Origin: Chaunax sp. Z400
Lineage: Eukaryota; Chordata; Actinopteri; Lophiiformes; Chaunacidae
Length of the DNA stretch: 64,000 bases
Direction: 5' to 3'
NCBI GenBank assembly: GCA_037577475.1
Contig: CM075193.1
Location: 6,026,685 to 6,090,684 of the forward strand
This document shows positions 1 through 10,432 of the stretch, in pieces. The position numbers were made by a program, and so were the translations under genes. How positions within the stretch are numbered: position 1 is the stretch's first letter; every line of letters begins with the position of its first letter. A model generated the notes under the pieces. It saw only the letters and a list, made by a program, of their open reading frames with translations. It was not told the DNA's origin and did no database searches.

Positions 1-371
1 GGTTTATCTGCTCACCGCTGAGCTGCATCAGGCCCATCTCAATACCTCCTCCCTAACTGTTCTGTTTCAACAACCCTAAAGCACTTTTTTTTCTCCTTTT
101 GGTATTCTGTGTCACTGCTTGTGCTAAATCTCATTATTTGAGTTCTTTGTCTACTCTGTCATCCTTCACTTGCATCAGCCTCTCATCTTTTTCTCTGTGT
201 TGTCAACTTCAGGAGGACTATCTAGTGGCTTCTCTGGCACGTCCAGTGAGGGAATGCTTTGTTTTGTGGAGGGGAGTTAGGATCCCCGAGGTAATGACAC
301 CATAAAAAAAATGCAGATTACAAAACTTAGTGAAACTAAGTGAAAACTAGTGAAAACAAGATAAGGTGGAT

Positions 372-413
372 AAGCTGGGGCAGAGAAAGGAAAAGCTGGG
401 GCAGAGAAAGGAA
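372..413. repeat. 21-bp direct tandem duplication
   Basis: Two perfect adjacent copies of a 21-base purine-rich unit (aagctggggcagagaaagg plus aa). Just before it lies a looser repetition of 'gtgaaaactag' type words (326-358). Likely replication slippage in intronic DNA. Confidence 0.85.
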
Positions 414-526
414 AAGCAAGGTACAGTGTGGAAGAAGAAGACACTAATCCCCTAACTCTGCTACTGCCAGGTGGAAGAGGTGGAAGGTTTAAATGAAGAG
501 CTTCGTTTTTGTCTTGTCAGTTTTGT

Positions 527-870
527 TTTAAAGAGGTAAAACCTCCAGCAACACTTACAGTATCAGGAACAACTTTATTACTAGACCAACACGTTTCGGC
601 TTGTGGCTCTCTGCCAGTCTGGGACAATGATTGGCCTGAAACCATATGACCATTTACCCAACCTATAGGTGCCTCATTGGCTGATATGTGTGCAGATGTA
701 CATGATTGGTTGTCTTTCATATTTTTTTGGCCTTTGTGAATCTTTTTTTCTGCTTCATACATCATACCCCTTTTAAAATGTGGTTTGCAATCTGTTTTAT
801 GATGACCCCGATGAAGGCCACAAGCCAAAAAGCGTTGAGCTAGTAATAAAGTTGTTTTTACCTCTTTAGG
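527..870. mobile_element. inverted-repeat (snap-back) element, Penelope-like or MITE remnant
   Basis: The left arm (about 527-618) read in reverse complement matches the right arm (about 807-870). Both contain GCCACAAGCC, then AAAnnCGTGTTG-like sequence, then CTAGTAATAAAGTTGTT, and both end in ACCTCTTTA. The outermost bases TTAAAGAGGTAAAA and TTTTTACCTCTTTAGG are complementary. The right arm has CCGATGAAGGCCACAAGCC followed by AAAA, resembling the CTGATGA...GAAA words found in the terminal repeats of Penelope-like retroelements. The middle (620-800) has no recognisable coding. It could instead be a fold-back DNA transposon. Confidence 0.55.
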
Positions 871-1139
871 CCAGAAACCCCTTCTCTGCTTCTTGCAATT
901 TTGTTTTTAAATTTATCATTATTTGTTAAGATTTGTGATGAAATACATTCCATCTGCTTTGGTACACAGACCGTACACAACCACCAAGTTGGCATATTTT
1001 ATTTTGATTTATTTTTGAGTTATGTCTCATTATTACACTTACAAACTACTGTATTTTCAATGCAAAGAAGTGCCAGTAAATTAGAGTCACTCTTGTGTCC
1101 AGTGTATTAGGGAATCTGATTGATTACCAAATCTCATTG

Positions 1140-1140
<1 letters not shown>

Positions 1141-1178
<38 letters not shown>
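1141..1178. repeat. (TA)19 microsatellite
   Basis: Uninterrupted TA dinucleotides, 38 bases. Confidence 0.97.
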
Positions 1179-1183
<5 letters not shown>

Positions 1184-2149
1184 AGCATTGTAAGCACAGT
1201 AAAAGGGCTGGACTGATATAAGCAGTAATTTGTAGAGTGATGAATGGGAACGAACGATATCTGAGTGACTGAGGGTCAAAGGCAGCTCTTTAGCTTTTCC
1301 AGAGGCTAAACCAAAGCCTTTTGTTGCAGAGCTTGGAAAGTCTGTGTTGACGATAAGTGAGTCCCACACAACGGAGCAGTGGCTGTATTAGCCTGAGAGA
1401 ACCTCCTCTGGTGGGTGGTCTAAACAGCCACGTCTGAACGGTCCTTCTTTCTCCAGTTTATTTTCCTGACTTTATGGATTGTGGAGAGAAAAAGCCAGTG
1501 GCTTTGAAGATTTGGTGAGGACTCAGAAAGGGGTATATGCTCAATATCAACACAACAAGATGTGTGGATGTGTGTGTGTTTGCATGTGTGGATTTCAGCC
1601 CCTGTTTGAAGTCCTTCACTCCACTCTGGCAATTACTTCTATCAAGGATTAGATGAGGGAGAGGGCAAAGAGGAGAAAGATGGAAGAAAGTGAGAGCTGA
1701 GAAGGGAGGTAGCATATTTGGAGAGAGGACAGAGAAGTGAGAGGAATGGAGAGAGGAGAAACGAGATTGAGGTCTCCAGTGCGGTTAGCGTTTTTCTTCC
1801 CTATAATGAGGCTGTGCACACTCTCTAAGCGGGAGCTAGAGGACACCTCCTCAAATCTTAGGAAGATCACAGGTGCAGCAAAACACAGCTATTTCAAGAA
1901 CAGCTGAGGGTGAAAAGCACAATGAACAGCTGACGATCACCATAAGCTTGATGGAGTCGCCGTTCATTTACTACTAGGTCATGACATTGAGGTGAATGTC
2001 ATACATGTTTTCTTATCCTGTCTTAAAGTCTAGATGGAAAACTTTGTGTTGACCAAATCATTTGAGGAAACTGTTTGAAAGTTTCTCGGTGAGCATCATT
2101 GTTTTGATATCCATAAAGCCATATAATATACAGAATGATATCTCTCTAA

Positions 2150-2900
2150 GTGTGGTATGTGTCTTCCTTAAGCTCGCATCCTCTAGAGGCCTTGGAGTTT
2201 GAGGTTCTGCACAGTATTTTAGCAGTTTGTAGGACTGTGCTCTTCTGGACAGAGACCTCAGATGTTGCATTTGGACTCTATTGGAGCCACTCTTCCAGTC
2301 TGGCAGTCACAGCCCCTCATCCTCCGACTATGGGACTTATTTGGCTTTCTCCCTCCGCATCAGTCCCAGCTGTTCCATCAGCCCCTGGTACTTCTCAATG
2401 TTCTCATGCTCCCTCTTATTCCTGATATTACTGGCAACTGGAAGTCCCACGGGATCTTGGCTCTATTGTTCTCAACAACTTTTGATGGTGCCTCCCACTG
2501 GGACATGGTGACTTCTAATCTAATCTAATTCTAATTTAGGGTCTTGTTCTTGTGATGTCCTCACTGTAGATCCTTGTCAGGTGGATATGTGAATCGCTGT
2601 CTCATTCATTCTTGGTGTACAGTTTGATATCATCCATCTATAGGTGGTGGCTGATGGTCACTCTGAATCTGTATCCATATCCACTCATTGGGATTATCTG
2701 ACTTATGTTGAATAACATGAGGAACAGTGCAACACCTTGGTATATGCTTGATTGTGACTTATCGGATGGACTTGGAATTGGCTTCCAGATTTGTTTTCCA
2801 CAGCTGTATTGAGTTCTTGGTGAAGGTGTCTTGTTCCAGTAGCCCATTTCTCATTAGCATGTCCTGGTCCCCCAAAATCTGACACAGACCTAAACATATG
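2150..2900 (-). pseudogene. degenerate non-LTR retrotransposon, R2/R4-like with restriction-type endonuclease
   Basis: Reading the minus strand, the block near 2720-2600 gives GYGYRFRVTISHHL, a frame break, then MDDIKLYTKNE: the xMDD catalytic box of reverse transcriptase and its flanks, as in fish elements with ISHLLYMDDIKLYAKNERD. After a deletion, 2470-2195 gives RAKIPWDFQ, IEKYQGL, GAVTARLEEWLQ and TSEVSVQKSTVLQTAKILCR. These match the C-terminal region of LINEs that carry a PD-(D/E)XK endonuclease (IRKKEHEKLEKYQGL, GAVTPKLGEWLQ, SVQKSAVLGTAKILRR). Several stops and frameshifts show it is dead. The clade label is by resemblance only. Confidence 0.75.
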
Positions 2901-3387
2901 TACTGCATATGTTCAACAGAAAAGGTTGGACCCCTTTAATAACTCCATCACAACGTCTGATTCAAATCTTATGTCACCGCTACCTTGGAAACAAAGAATT
3001 AACAAGAGTGTTCAAAATCTGCAAATTACTGCCAAGGCTGAGCGTTCCTTCCAAAGCATCCCTTCTAACCACCAGTAATATTTGTAATTATACGAAACAC
3101 AATTTAGATTCGTTCACCATGAAAACATATACATAGGACTATGTTGGCGTAGGGAAAACAGCTGTTGTAGAAGAGTAGACATTTCCTGTTCCATGAAAAG
3201 TGGAAAAACAATCCAGAATACAACCCTTAATGGGTTCTTACTTGCTGCAGGGCCACATCTTGTATCGAATCCGTCAGGTGGTTAATGTATAATAGATGAA
3301 AATGCCTTTCTCACAATGATAAAGTGAAAAAAAAATCCCAAATTAGTCCCTTTAAGCCCAAACCTCCCACCATGTTTCATGAAGTAT

Positions 3388-3470
3388 TTAATGTGTAATC
3401 CTGCTAACAGACAGACAAAGAAACAAACCAAACTAATTACTTAGCCTTCTTGGTGGAGGGAATAAGTTAA
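3388..3470 (+). repeat. 3' scrap of the ACCTCCGCCA-type interspersed repeat
   Basis: The words 'atcctgctaacagacagacaaagaaacaaacc' (3400-3432) and 'ccttcttggtggaggg' (3446-3462) match the 3' part of the better copy at 31790-32033. It lies only about 20 bases from the donor of the cdh23 linker exon. Confidence 0.6.
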
Positions 3471-3491
3471 ATGACTTTCTGTAAACCTTAC

Positions 3492-3584
3492 CTCTGGAAT
3501 ATGGACGGTGTAAGGCTGCCCATGGAAGATTGGTGCATTATCATTCACGTCTCCAATCTGGATGCTTACTGTGTCTTTGACAAC
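3492..3584 (-). CDS. cdh23: cadherin-23, EC1-EC2 linker exon
   Basis: This is a 93-bp, 31-codon minus-strand exon with a CTCAG acceptor before 3584 and a GTAAGG donor after 3492. It contains VSIQIGDVNDNAPIFHGQPY followed by TVHIPE. DVNDNAP is the canonical inter-repeat calcium-binding linker of cadherins (DXNDNAPXF), here joining EC1 and EC2. Mammalian cadherin-23 reads VNIQVGDVNDNAPTFHNQPYSVRIPE at this place, so the match extends well beyond the generic motif. The exon is phase 0 at both ends. The next exon (rest of EC2) is not visible in the remaining 3.5 kb and is expected beyond the left edge. Confidence 0.95.
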
Positions 3585-3976
3585 CTGAGGGAGGAAACAC
3601 CTTGGTAAAATCTTACCACAGCCTCCTCCATACGGTGCCCGTCAGAGAACTGTAGTCACTGACAATACGTATTAGCCACATTAAGCAAATATTTAAGGTG
3701 AAAGAAAACCAGACAAGTGTGTAATAGCTTAAACATGGGCGAGATTAGGATGAGCATCACTGTGTTTAAGCAACTAAACTGCGCTGAGTGAGACACACGT
3801 GTCAGAATGACTACATGTGATAAAGGGAGGAATTAAGGGTGGGAATGAAAGCAAGAGTGTGAGAGGGAGATGGGTTGAGAGATGTTCCTATGTGACATGC
3901 GGTCATGCTAGTTCCAGGTGTCAGAGTGTGACAGGAAATGTTAGAACGGTGATCACAGTGCATGTCTGTCCCTTAC

Positions 3977-4024
3977 CTCTTGAATGTCACTCACATAGAA
4001 TTCAACCTGCATCTCTGACTTGGT
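3977..4024 (-). CDS. cdh23: cadherin-23, short late-EC1 exon
   Basis: This is a 48-bp, 16-codon minus-strand exon bounded by a CAG acceptor and a GTAAGG donor. It encodes TKSEMQVEFYVSDIQE, which corresponds to TKSEFTVEFSVSDHQG of mammalian cadherin-23 (the F strand of EC1, carrying the D of the SD pair near the calcium site). It is in phase 0 at both ends and sits between two exons with matching phase, 293 bp from one and 392 bp from the other. The exon is too short to be picked up by ORF length alone. The match in length, phase and sequence makes it convincing. Confidence 0.93.
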
Positions 4025-4317
4025 CTGGTGGAGACAGAGAGAGACATCAGCATAAACTGCGCATGGACATGTCGTGCAAAACGGCTGACAAAAGCATAAC
4101 AACGCATAGATATCACCAGCCTCTCTCCTCCAACACTCCCTGATAAAGAGCACTTTTCACAGCTCTATCATTTGATAATTTACCTTTCAGTTGAGATTTT
4201 CTTTCAACATTATCCTGAGAGTCTCTTCTTGTACATGTGCTGCATTTGCTTCGCTAATAGTACAATAAGTGTCTGTGCAGCGGTAATTTGGTACGTGTGT
4301 TTGTTTGGTGTTCATAC

Positions 4318-4460
4318 CTCACGGTCGAGTTGCTGGCGAAGCCATACCACACCGGTGTCTTTGTTCACAGAAAAATACTTCATGGCTTCTTCTCCCGACA
4401 CCCCATAGATGAGGGGTTCCCTCTCAGGATCAGTGGCCTTCAGCTGGGCCACTGATGAAC
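4318..4460 (-). CDS. cdh23: cadherin-23, central EC1 exon
   Basis: The exon is 143 bp on the minus strand, with a CAG acceptor before 4460 and a GTATGA donor after 4318. It completes the glycine codon started by the upstream exon and then gives 47 full codons. Motifs seen in order are SSVAQLKATDPEREPLIYGV, SGEEAMKYFSV and KDTGVVWLRQQLDRE. The last is the classic cadherin segment in which the DRE calcium ligands sit at the end of a strand (cadherin consensus TG.i.....LDRE). Mammalian cadherin-23 has the same layout (SSVTQLLAQD, SGEEASRFFAV, DTGVVWLRQPLDRE), so identity with cadherin-23 rather than a generic cadherin is well supported. The exon ends in phase 0, directly followed after a 293-bp intron by the next exon. 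Confidence 0.95.
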
Positions 4461-4654
4461 CTGCCAGACAAAGAGCCAAAGGTCAGAGGACCAACACAGT
4501 CATTGAACAGGGTGTCAGACAACATCTTTAATCAGTTATGAGACCTTGTACTTCCTATTTAAAAGGATTTTCCTCATTTATATATGTATATATTGACATT
4601 ATCTTTACCTGTTGAAAATACACTATTTGATTGTTTATGCATTGATATTGAGCT

Positions 4655-4925
4655 TTTCTTCTCAAGTCAAATCGAGTCAAGAGAGCTTTATTGTGATTTC
4701 AACCATGAAGAAGTACACCATTAGATGAGACAACAATCCTCCAGGACCATGCTTCTACATATTGACATAGGACTACTGTACACAAAGTGCCCGATTTAGG
4801 ACAATGTGTGCAAGACAGAGCAAACATAAACAACAGGGAACAAAACAGTGTACGAGCAGCCGGCCAGTCTACACAGCACTGTTTAAAGTGACTATGTGTA
4901 AGAATTCTCATTTAAAAGTCTGACA
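4655..4925 (-). mobile_element. LINE 3' end with TTGACTTGA-type tail
   Basis: On the minus strand the segment reads GTCCTGGAGGATTGTTGTCT, later GTTGAAATCACAATAAAGCTCTC, ending in a TTGACTCGATTTGACTTGAG tail. This is the familiar 3' UTR of a fish non-LTR family whose copies end in (TTGACTTGA) repeats after a polyadenylation-like AATAAAG. No coding part remains. Family name (Rex1- or RTE-like) not certain. Confidence 0.6.
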
Positions 4926-6635
4926 ATTACCAAATAAAACACACACAAAAAGGAAGAAATCAACTTGACCAGGTGGATCAGGGAGGGATGGCATAATGCA
5001 GCAGTACAAACCCACAGACAACCCATGTGTAAGGGTAGAAGAGCACGGGGATTTTAATTGGACCTGCAGTGTTCCAGGCTTAAGTCATTATGCAAACCTA
5101 GACAGATGTGTCAAGAGGGGCAAGGCTGATATTAGGTAGTGTATGTCACTGAGGACGGCAACAGGATCTCTCCACCCAGGGGGACATGGTTCATTACCAT
5201 ACAGGGTAAAACTACATGGACAAGGTATCATAATGGGCTGCAGGAAAGTATGCTAATATCATCGAACACAAAGGACCCCGGCGGTTCTACATATTTATTA
5301 TGTTTCAGTTCCATTCACAGAACACAAACACAACCACAAAAGATGTTCTCGCACTTAATTTCAAATTATTCACTGCCAGTAGGGATCAGATGCTGCCCAC
5401 GGCTCTGACCTGTAGTCCTGTAAATCTGGCTCTCTTTAAAAAAAAAAACAACCCTCAACACCACCAACACAACTCACTTATTCCCGTTTTCCCTCTCATG
5501 TGGGTCCGAAGATATACTTTACTAAATGTTTGTCTGTGTTTGCCTTACAATCCTGACCTCATACTGCACGTGCTGATAGGCTTCAACTTCACTCTTCAGT
5601 GTAAATACAAATAAGAGGGTGCTAAAAATGACAGCTTGGATGGGAGAGTTAATACTCAGATCATAAACGCATGCAATAAGCGCATGTAAACACACACACA
5701 GAGAGACACACACACACACACACTCATCCTCTCTCCCTCCTTGCAGGTACTCCGTCAGACAATAGAGGTGAAACCAAACTAAATCAAGCCTGTCACTTAT
5801 GCACCAAAATGCTTAACACAACGACCAATTAGGCTTCACAATCACACACCCCTCTCGTTTTATTAATACACCCCATTTTCCTATGAAAGGGTGGTAAAAA
5901 TGACTAATTAATATAAGGATTTATGAACCCCTCTTATTGCGTCTAATGAGATTTATGCAAATTCAGCTGCTTTCAATATGAGTTATAATTTGGTTGAAGA
6001 CGCTGCAAATTAAGCATTTCACCTCATAGTCATCAATAATAACGGATTTTTTTCCCTCCCCCTTCCAGCCCTCTCGACTGTGGAGGAATTGTCTGCTTCG
6101 TGTGCGCAGACATACACTCAAGTGACGTATGACAAATGAATGATACAAATCATTTGAGACTAAGACTATGTCTGAGAGTCACAGTCTTGTAGAAGATTGA
6201 CTCCTGCTCTGTGGACAGAGCTTCCTATGTATCCTCCTCAGCGGTGTGAGCAGGCATATGTCACGGCCGCGTCCTCTTTTGGATGAAAGCAAGCTATGTA
6301 AAAGTGCTGGAATGATTTAAAAATGATCAAAAACATTCCTCTCTAGTATGATGTAAATTGTGTGCGTGTGTGTGGGTTTGTAGTGTAGGTATCCATCTAG
6401 TGCTTATCTTACCACAGTGACACCGAGCCCTTTCCCTGACAAATGATGCTATTTAGCAGCGAGTGATGCCAGTATTACTGTTATGAATGATACAGTGCAC
6501 ATTAGCATTGCCCCGCCCCTTCTCCTCTATTCTGCAACACTGCTCTCATGACAAGAGCGATGAACTGGAGAAACCATCTCTCTACCTCACCTCTCCCTTT
6601 GTCCCCTGAACCTGTCACTCCCTTCGCAAACTCAT

Positions 6636-6700
6636 TAGTAATAACTTTATTTGTGTAGCATTTTTTTTAACAAGGTAATAAAGTGGTTCACACACACAAA
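6636..6700 (-). mobile_element. L2-type LINE 3' terminus
   Basis: On the minus strand: GAACCACTTTATTACCTTG, then TGCTACACAAATAAAGTTAT, ending in TTACTAATGA. The same arrangement (CACTT..., GTGCTGTATAAATAAA, then a trinucleotide tail) ends the better copy at 21930-22025. Short relic only. Confidence 0.55.
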
Positions 6701-6940
6701 ACAACAGGTTTAAACCAAAACTACAGTAGAGACAATGATACAAACGACAGGAAAAAAAACACTGGGGAATAAAATCAAGGTTAAAGTTATAGCATGGCAC
6801 GAAGGAGGAGCTTGAAAAACAGTAAATTCATTAGATATTCATAAATGCGTTCCAATACAAGAAAGTTTTGAGAAGAGATATTCAGGAACGGACGAGTTCA
6901 GGCCCAGTCATCTTCACTGACAAGCCAGGATGGAGGGAAA

Positions 6941-7000
6941 AATGAGTGGGACTGAATCCACTGATCTCAGAATGAGTAGGACTGAATCCACTGATCTCAG
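6941..7000. repeat. 30-bp tandem duplication
   Basis: Two adjacent 30-base copies (aatgagtgggactgaatcca... and aatgagtaggactgaatcca...), differing at one base. A recent local duplication in the intron. Confidence 0.9.
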
Positions 7001-10000
7001 TGGAGAATGCCCAGTCACAAGTAAAATACTGAATCACCCATATTCCTTTCTGTGTTCAGACAGCCTGGTCAAAACAAAACCACCAAAGCAAAGATAATTA
7101 CAACCAACCATCTGGGGGTGAAATCAGAACACAAAATCCAAAAACTCACATTGTATGCAGTTAATTTCCAACTGATGTACATCTGGGTTCTAATAATAAA
7201 AAATAAATAAAAATGACATCAGCTGGAGAGCGCAGAATGAATAAGTGTGAAATGTCCACAATTCAGAAAGCACACCAGAACGAGTGAATTTTTTTTTTTT
7301 TTTAAAAAGAGGAAAGATCAATACTTCACTGCCCTGAAACCTGCAAAATGACGAAGTCTGGAGAGATGCAAGACTGAAAGTGAGGAGAAGAAGAATATTA
7401 GGGAGACTTGCTAACCCATACACAGCTGCAGCCGCATGTTTTTTCGTCAGCCCAACCTTTTAGGAAAGGCAAGGGGTCAAAGCAGACGCTAAATCAGTTG
7501 CTGGAGAACATCAATCTCTGCTGAATCAATAGGAGTTGTGCGTGGTTGACGGAGACGAGGCCTGTACCTACCTTGCAGCCTCAGGCTTGTGAAAGAAAAG
7601 AGGCTATAGGCCAAAGCCTTGTTTATTATGTTGGTGACATCTCTAGACCTCTCGTTCATCTGAGCAGTGATTCAGTCGGACAGGCACTGTCAGGCCTGCA
7701 ATTTCAGGCATGTTGTGAATTACAGCTTTAAATTTGGTGGTGCACCGAAGCTTAATGGGTATATGGGCAATATTCTGTACACATCTACCAAAGGGGTGAA
7801 AAAGAAAAGGAAAGATGAAACCACTTCGACGTAAAGTCGAGGGATGACTGACTGTGAAGGACGGGGCAGAGAGAATGATCTTCACCTGCTTTGTATAAAT
7901 ACTTGATGAATTGTCTCCATGCAGGGCGAGTGAGCCTCAGGGTTGAAGTCATACAATCAGTAAGCTGATGAGTCAGTGTGATGCCACTCATGTAACCACA
8001 CTGTCTATCCACTGACAAAGAGAGCTTTCAAACACATCAGCAATTCCAAGCTGGAGTCACGCTGCCTCACATCAATCACACCCATCAAAAATTCAAACAG
8101 GCAAATACTGTCTTCAGCTACCTGGCAGCATGAGCTCATTCACTGCACTGTCGGGACTTTGTCTCCGACTTTATGGTGCAGCATTTGCCACTTTATGGAT
8201 TACAAGGTGAAGAGAAATTAAACAGTACACCGGAGAGACGCAGTAATAGAAAGACTTCACATCTGTCACATAGATACATTGAGGATTAGGAGATTGTGAC
8301 TCTGAACCATAATGCTGTAGCACACAAAGCCACATCCAGCTGAATGACTGTGTGCCATTATAACAAAGTAAGTCTGTTTCAATCACATTATTACAGACAG
8401 TGAGTATACGGTACGTTGGCATCTGTTTTGTGATCTATACAGCTGGTAGTGAATGAGGCACACCCACTTGAACTTTGTTCAAATGAGAAAGACGAATAGC
8501 TGCCAACTGTGTTCATTACATTTCAAACACCAAATATGAGCAAGAGTCCTTGGGGTTAAAATCAGGCTGTTTTATCAACCTAACCATTTTTGAAATCTGA
8601 GTGCATCCCCTATGTCAAGAAAAACTTTCAGAATATGTTCTCTCTAATCATTACAAGGGACACGGGATATTCAAATAATTCACTACAGGATGTTATTAAG
8701 ATTATCATGTTGGAGACATCGATGCCCGCCCCCCCATTAGGTAATTTGGATCCACTCCGAAAGTACTGATGTAATCATCCTGATTTTAATTTAAAAACTT
8801 CAAATATGCTTGCTATTAATTTGGGAAACCCTTCGATGAGTCTGTGAGCAGATCAGGATATTGGATCTGCAAATGCACATTACTAATCTGGGCCAAACAA
8901 CTGTACTGACCCACGTCAGATTTCTCCTCCGATTGTTAGGAGGGGCAACTACTCCTGTAGTCTGAGCCTCACATGGGGCTAATTTACGAGCCGGAATCTA
9001 TACGGACATTGGTGTCTTTGTTTCAGGCTCTTCCTTTTAAAGAGGATCTCTCGGAGGCAAATGCTATAAACCTGCACCCTGACCTCTGGTCAAACACAAT
9101 ACAAATAAAAACCTCTGTGTTTTCTTCAGAAATAAGATGAAAATGAGTTTAAACTCATCACTGCTTTCAATGCCTGTGGTGCCGTTTGCTGAGAATCCGA
9201 CTCCCCCTGGGAAGCCAGTTGCATACAGACATAAACTAAGTATATCTACCTGGAATGACAATAGCGCGGTGCTCAGAAACAAGGTGCTTGGACTTCTATT
9301 TCCATACAAAGAGAGGCAAATGTGTTTAGGGGGCATCTTTAATAGCGGATGCATACAGATAGTTTATTCCCTTGGAGGACAAAGGCAGCCATGGAAAGTA
9401 ACAGTGAAGCCGTTTCCCCAGGGAGGTCAATTAGACAGCAAACAATAAAAATATTGGAAGAAAGTAAGAGCTCACCGATAACATTTTCATGTCTTTGTGC
9501 AATGAATAAACAAATGCAACACATTCTCATATAGACACAGCTTCTAGACATGAGTACAACTTACTTTATATATATAGTACAATACATAGTATATAATACA
9601 ACTTTATTGAGGAAAGACAAATTCCTATTATTGAATTGATACTGATCAAGGGACACAGCTATAATCCTAAGTGCCTGGGCCCTCTTGCAGAAACTAATGT
9701 AGGTGTTTACTGGTATTTAGCATTATTATCCTTAATATAAGATACAAGTCAACATAAAGGTTAGCATGAAAATACTCATATCTTCGCATAAGGAATGCTT
9801 TTATATTGTAGAAAACTAAAAGACTTGGTGATGTGGAAATAATCAGTTGTCCCTGTTAATTTTGCATTTGAGAAAAAGGCTCCTCTGCAGTACATGGGAA
9901 GGTTTTGGGAAAAATATTTCAACAGCTTTTGAGTAATGTCCTGGAAACAAAACACACTCCTAGAATAAGCTAAGTCCAATAATACGTCTGATTTGTAACC

Positions 10001-10383
10001 ATGGAAGTGAAAAAAAAATGTAACAAAAATCCCTAAACAGCAAAAGGCAACTCCTCATATAGAGATTGATGTGAGTACAAAGTTTCATGAAACAATATTA
10101 AACCATTTTTGAGTTAAATGAAATGTGACGGACAGACGGGCGGTTCAGAAGAGCAGCACCCGTTCCTGTATCCCCCTCCCACTTGGTTTATAGTGGGGGA
10201 TAATAATAAGTATGAGTTACAACCGAGTCACAAAATCTAACCTTCTTCTTCATAGGAGGTCAGATTTCTCCAAAATTCATCACACATAAATTATACATTT
10301 TAATAAAGTAGCTCATTCTATAATTCTCTCTCATTTTCTAGTAATTTAACCTTCCGCCGTTTTTTCACTGGCCTTCTCTCATA

Positions 10384-10414
<31 letters not shown>

Positions 10415-10432
10415 GTGTGTGTGTGTGTGTGT
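10384..10432. repeat. imperfect (TG)n microsatellite
   Basis: TG dinucleotides with two TATG interruptions, about 49 bases. Confidence 0.95.

Larger units (their letters stand above)
1..3491 (-). other. cdh23: cdh23 intron downstream of the EC1-EC2 linker exon
   Basis: No exon of EC2 could be recognised here on the minus strand (no aspartate-rich cadherin motif with splice signals). Apart from the small tandem duplication at 372-413, the inverted-repeat element at 527-870, a TA microsatellite at 1141-1178, the LINE relic at 2150-2900 and a repeat scrap at 3388-3470, the segment holds nothing I can identify. The stretch 1179-2149 is unremarkable. Confidence 0.6.

Noticed and set aside
1..60. 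Possible cadherin exon at the left edge on the minus strand
   Set aside because: A GGTGAGC donor-like word exists, but the upstream sequence gives no cadherin motif and no matching acceptor.
9137..9448. 103-codon open frame (plus) in the large cdh23 intron
   Set aside because: No domain, no splice signals in phase and no family resemblance; treated as chance.
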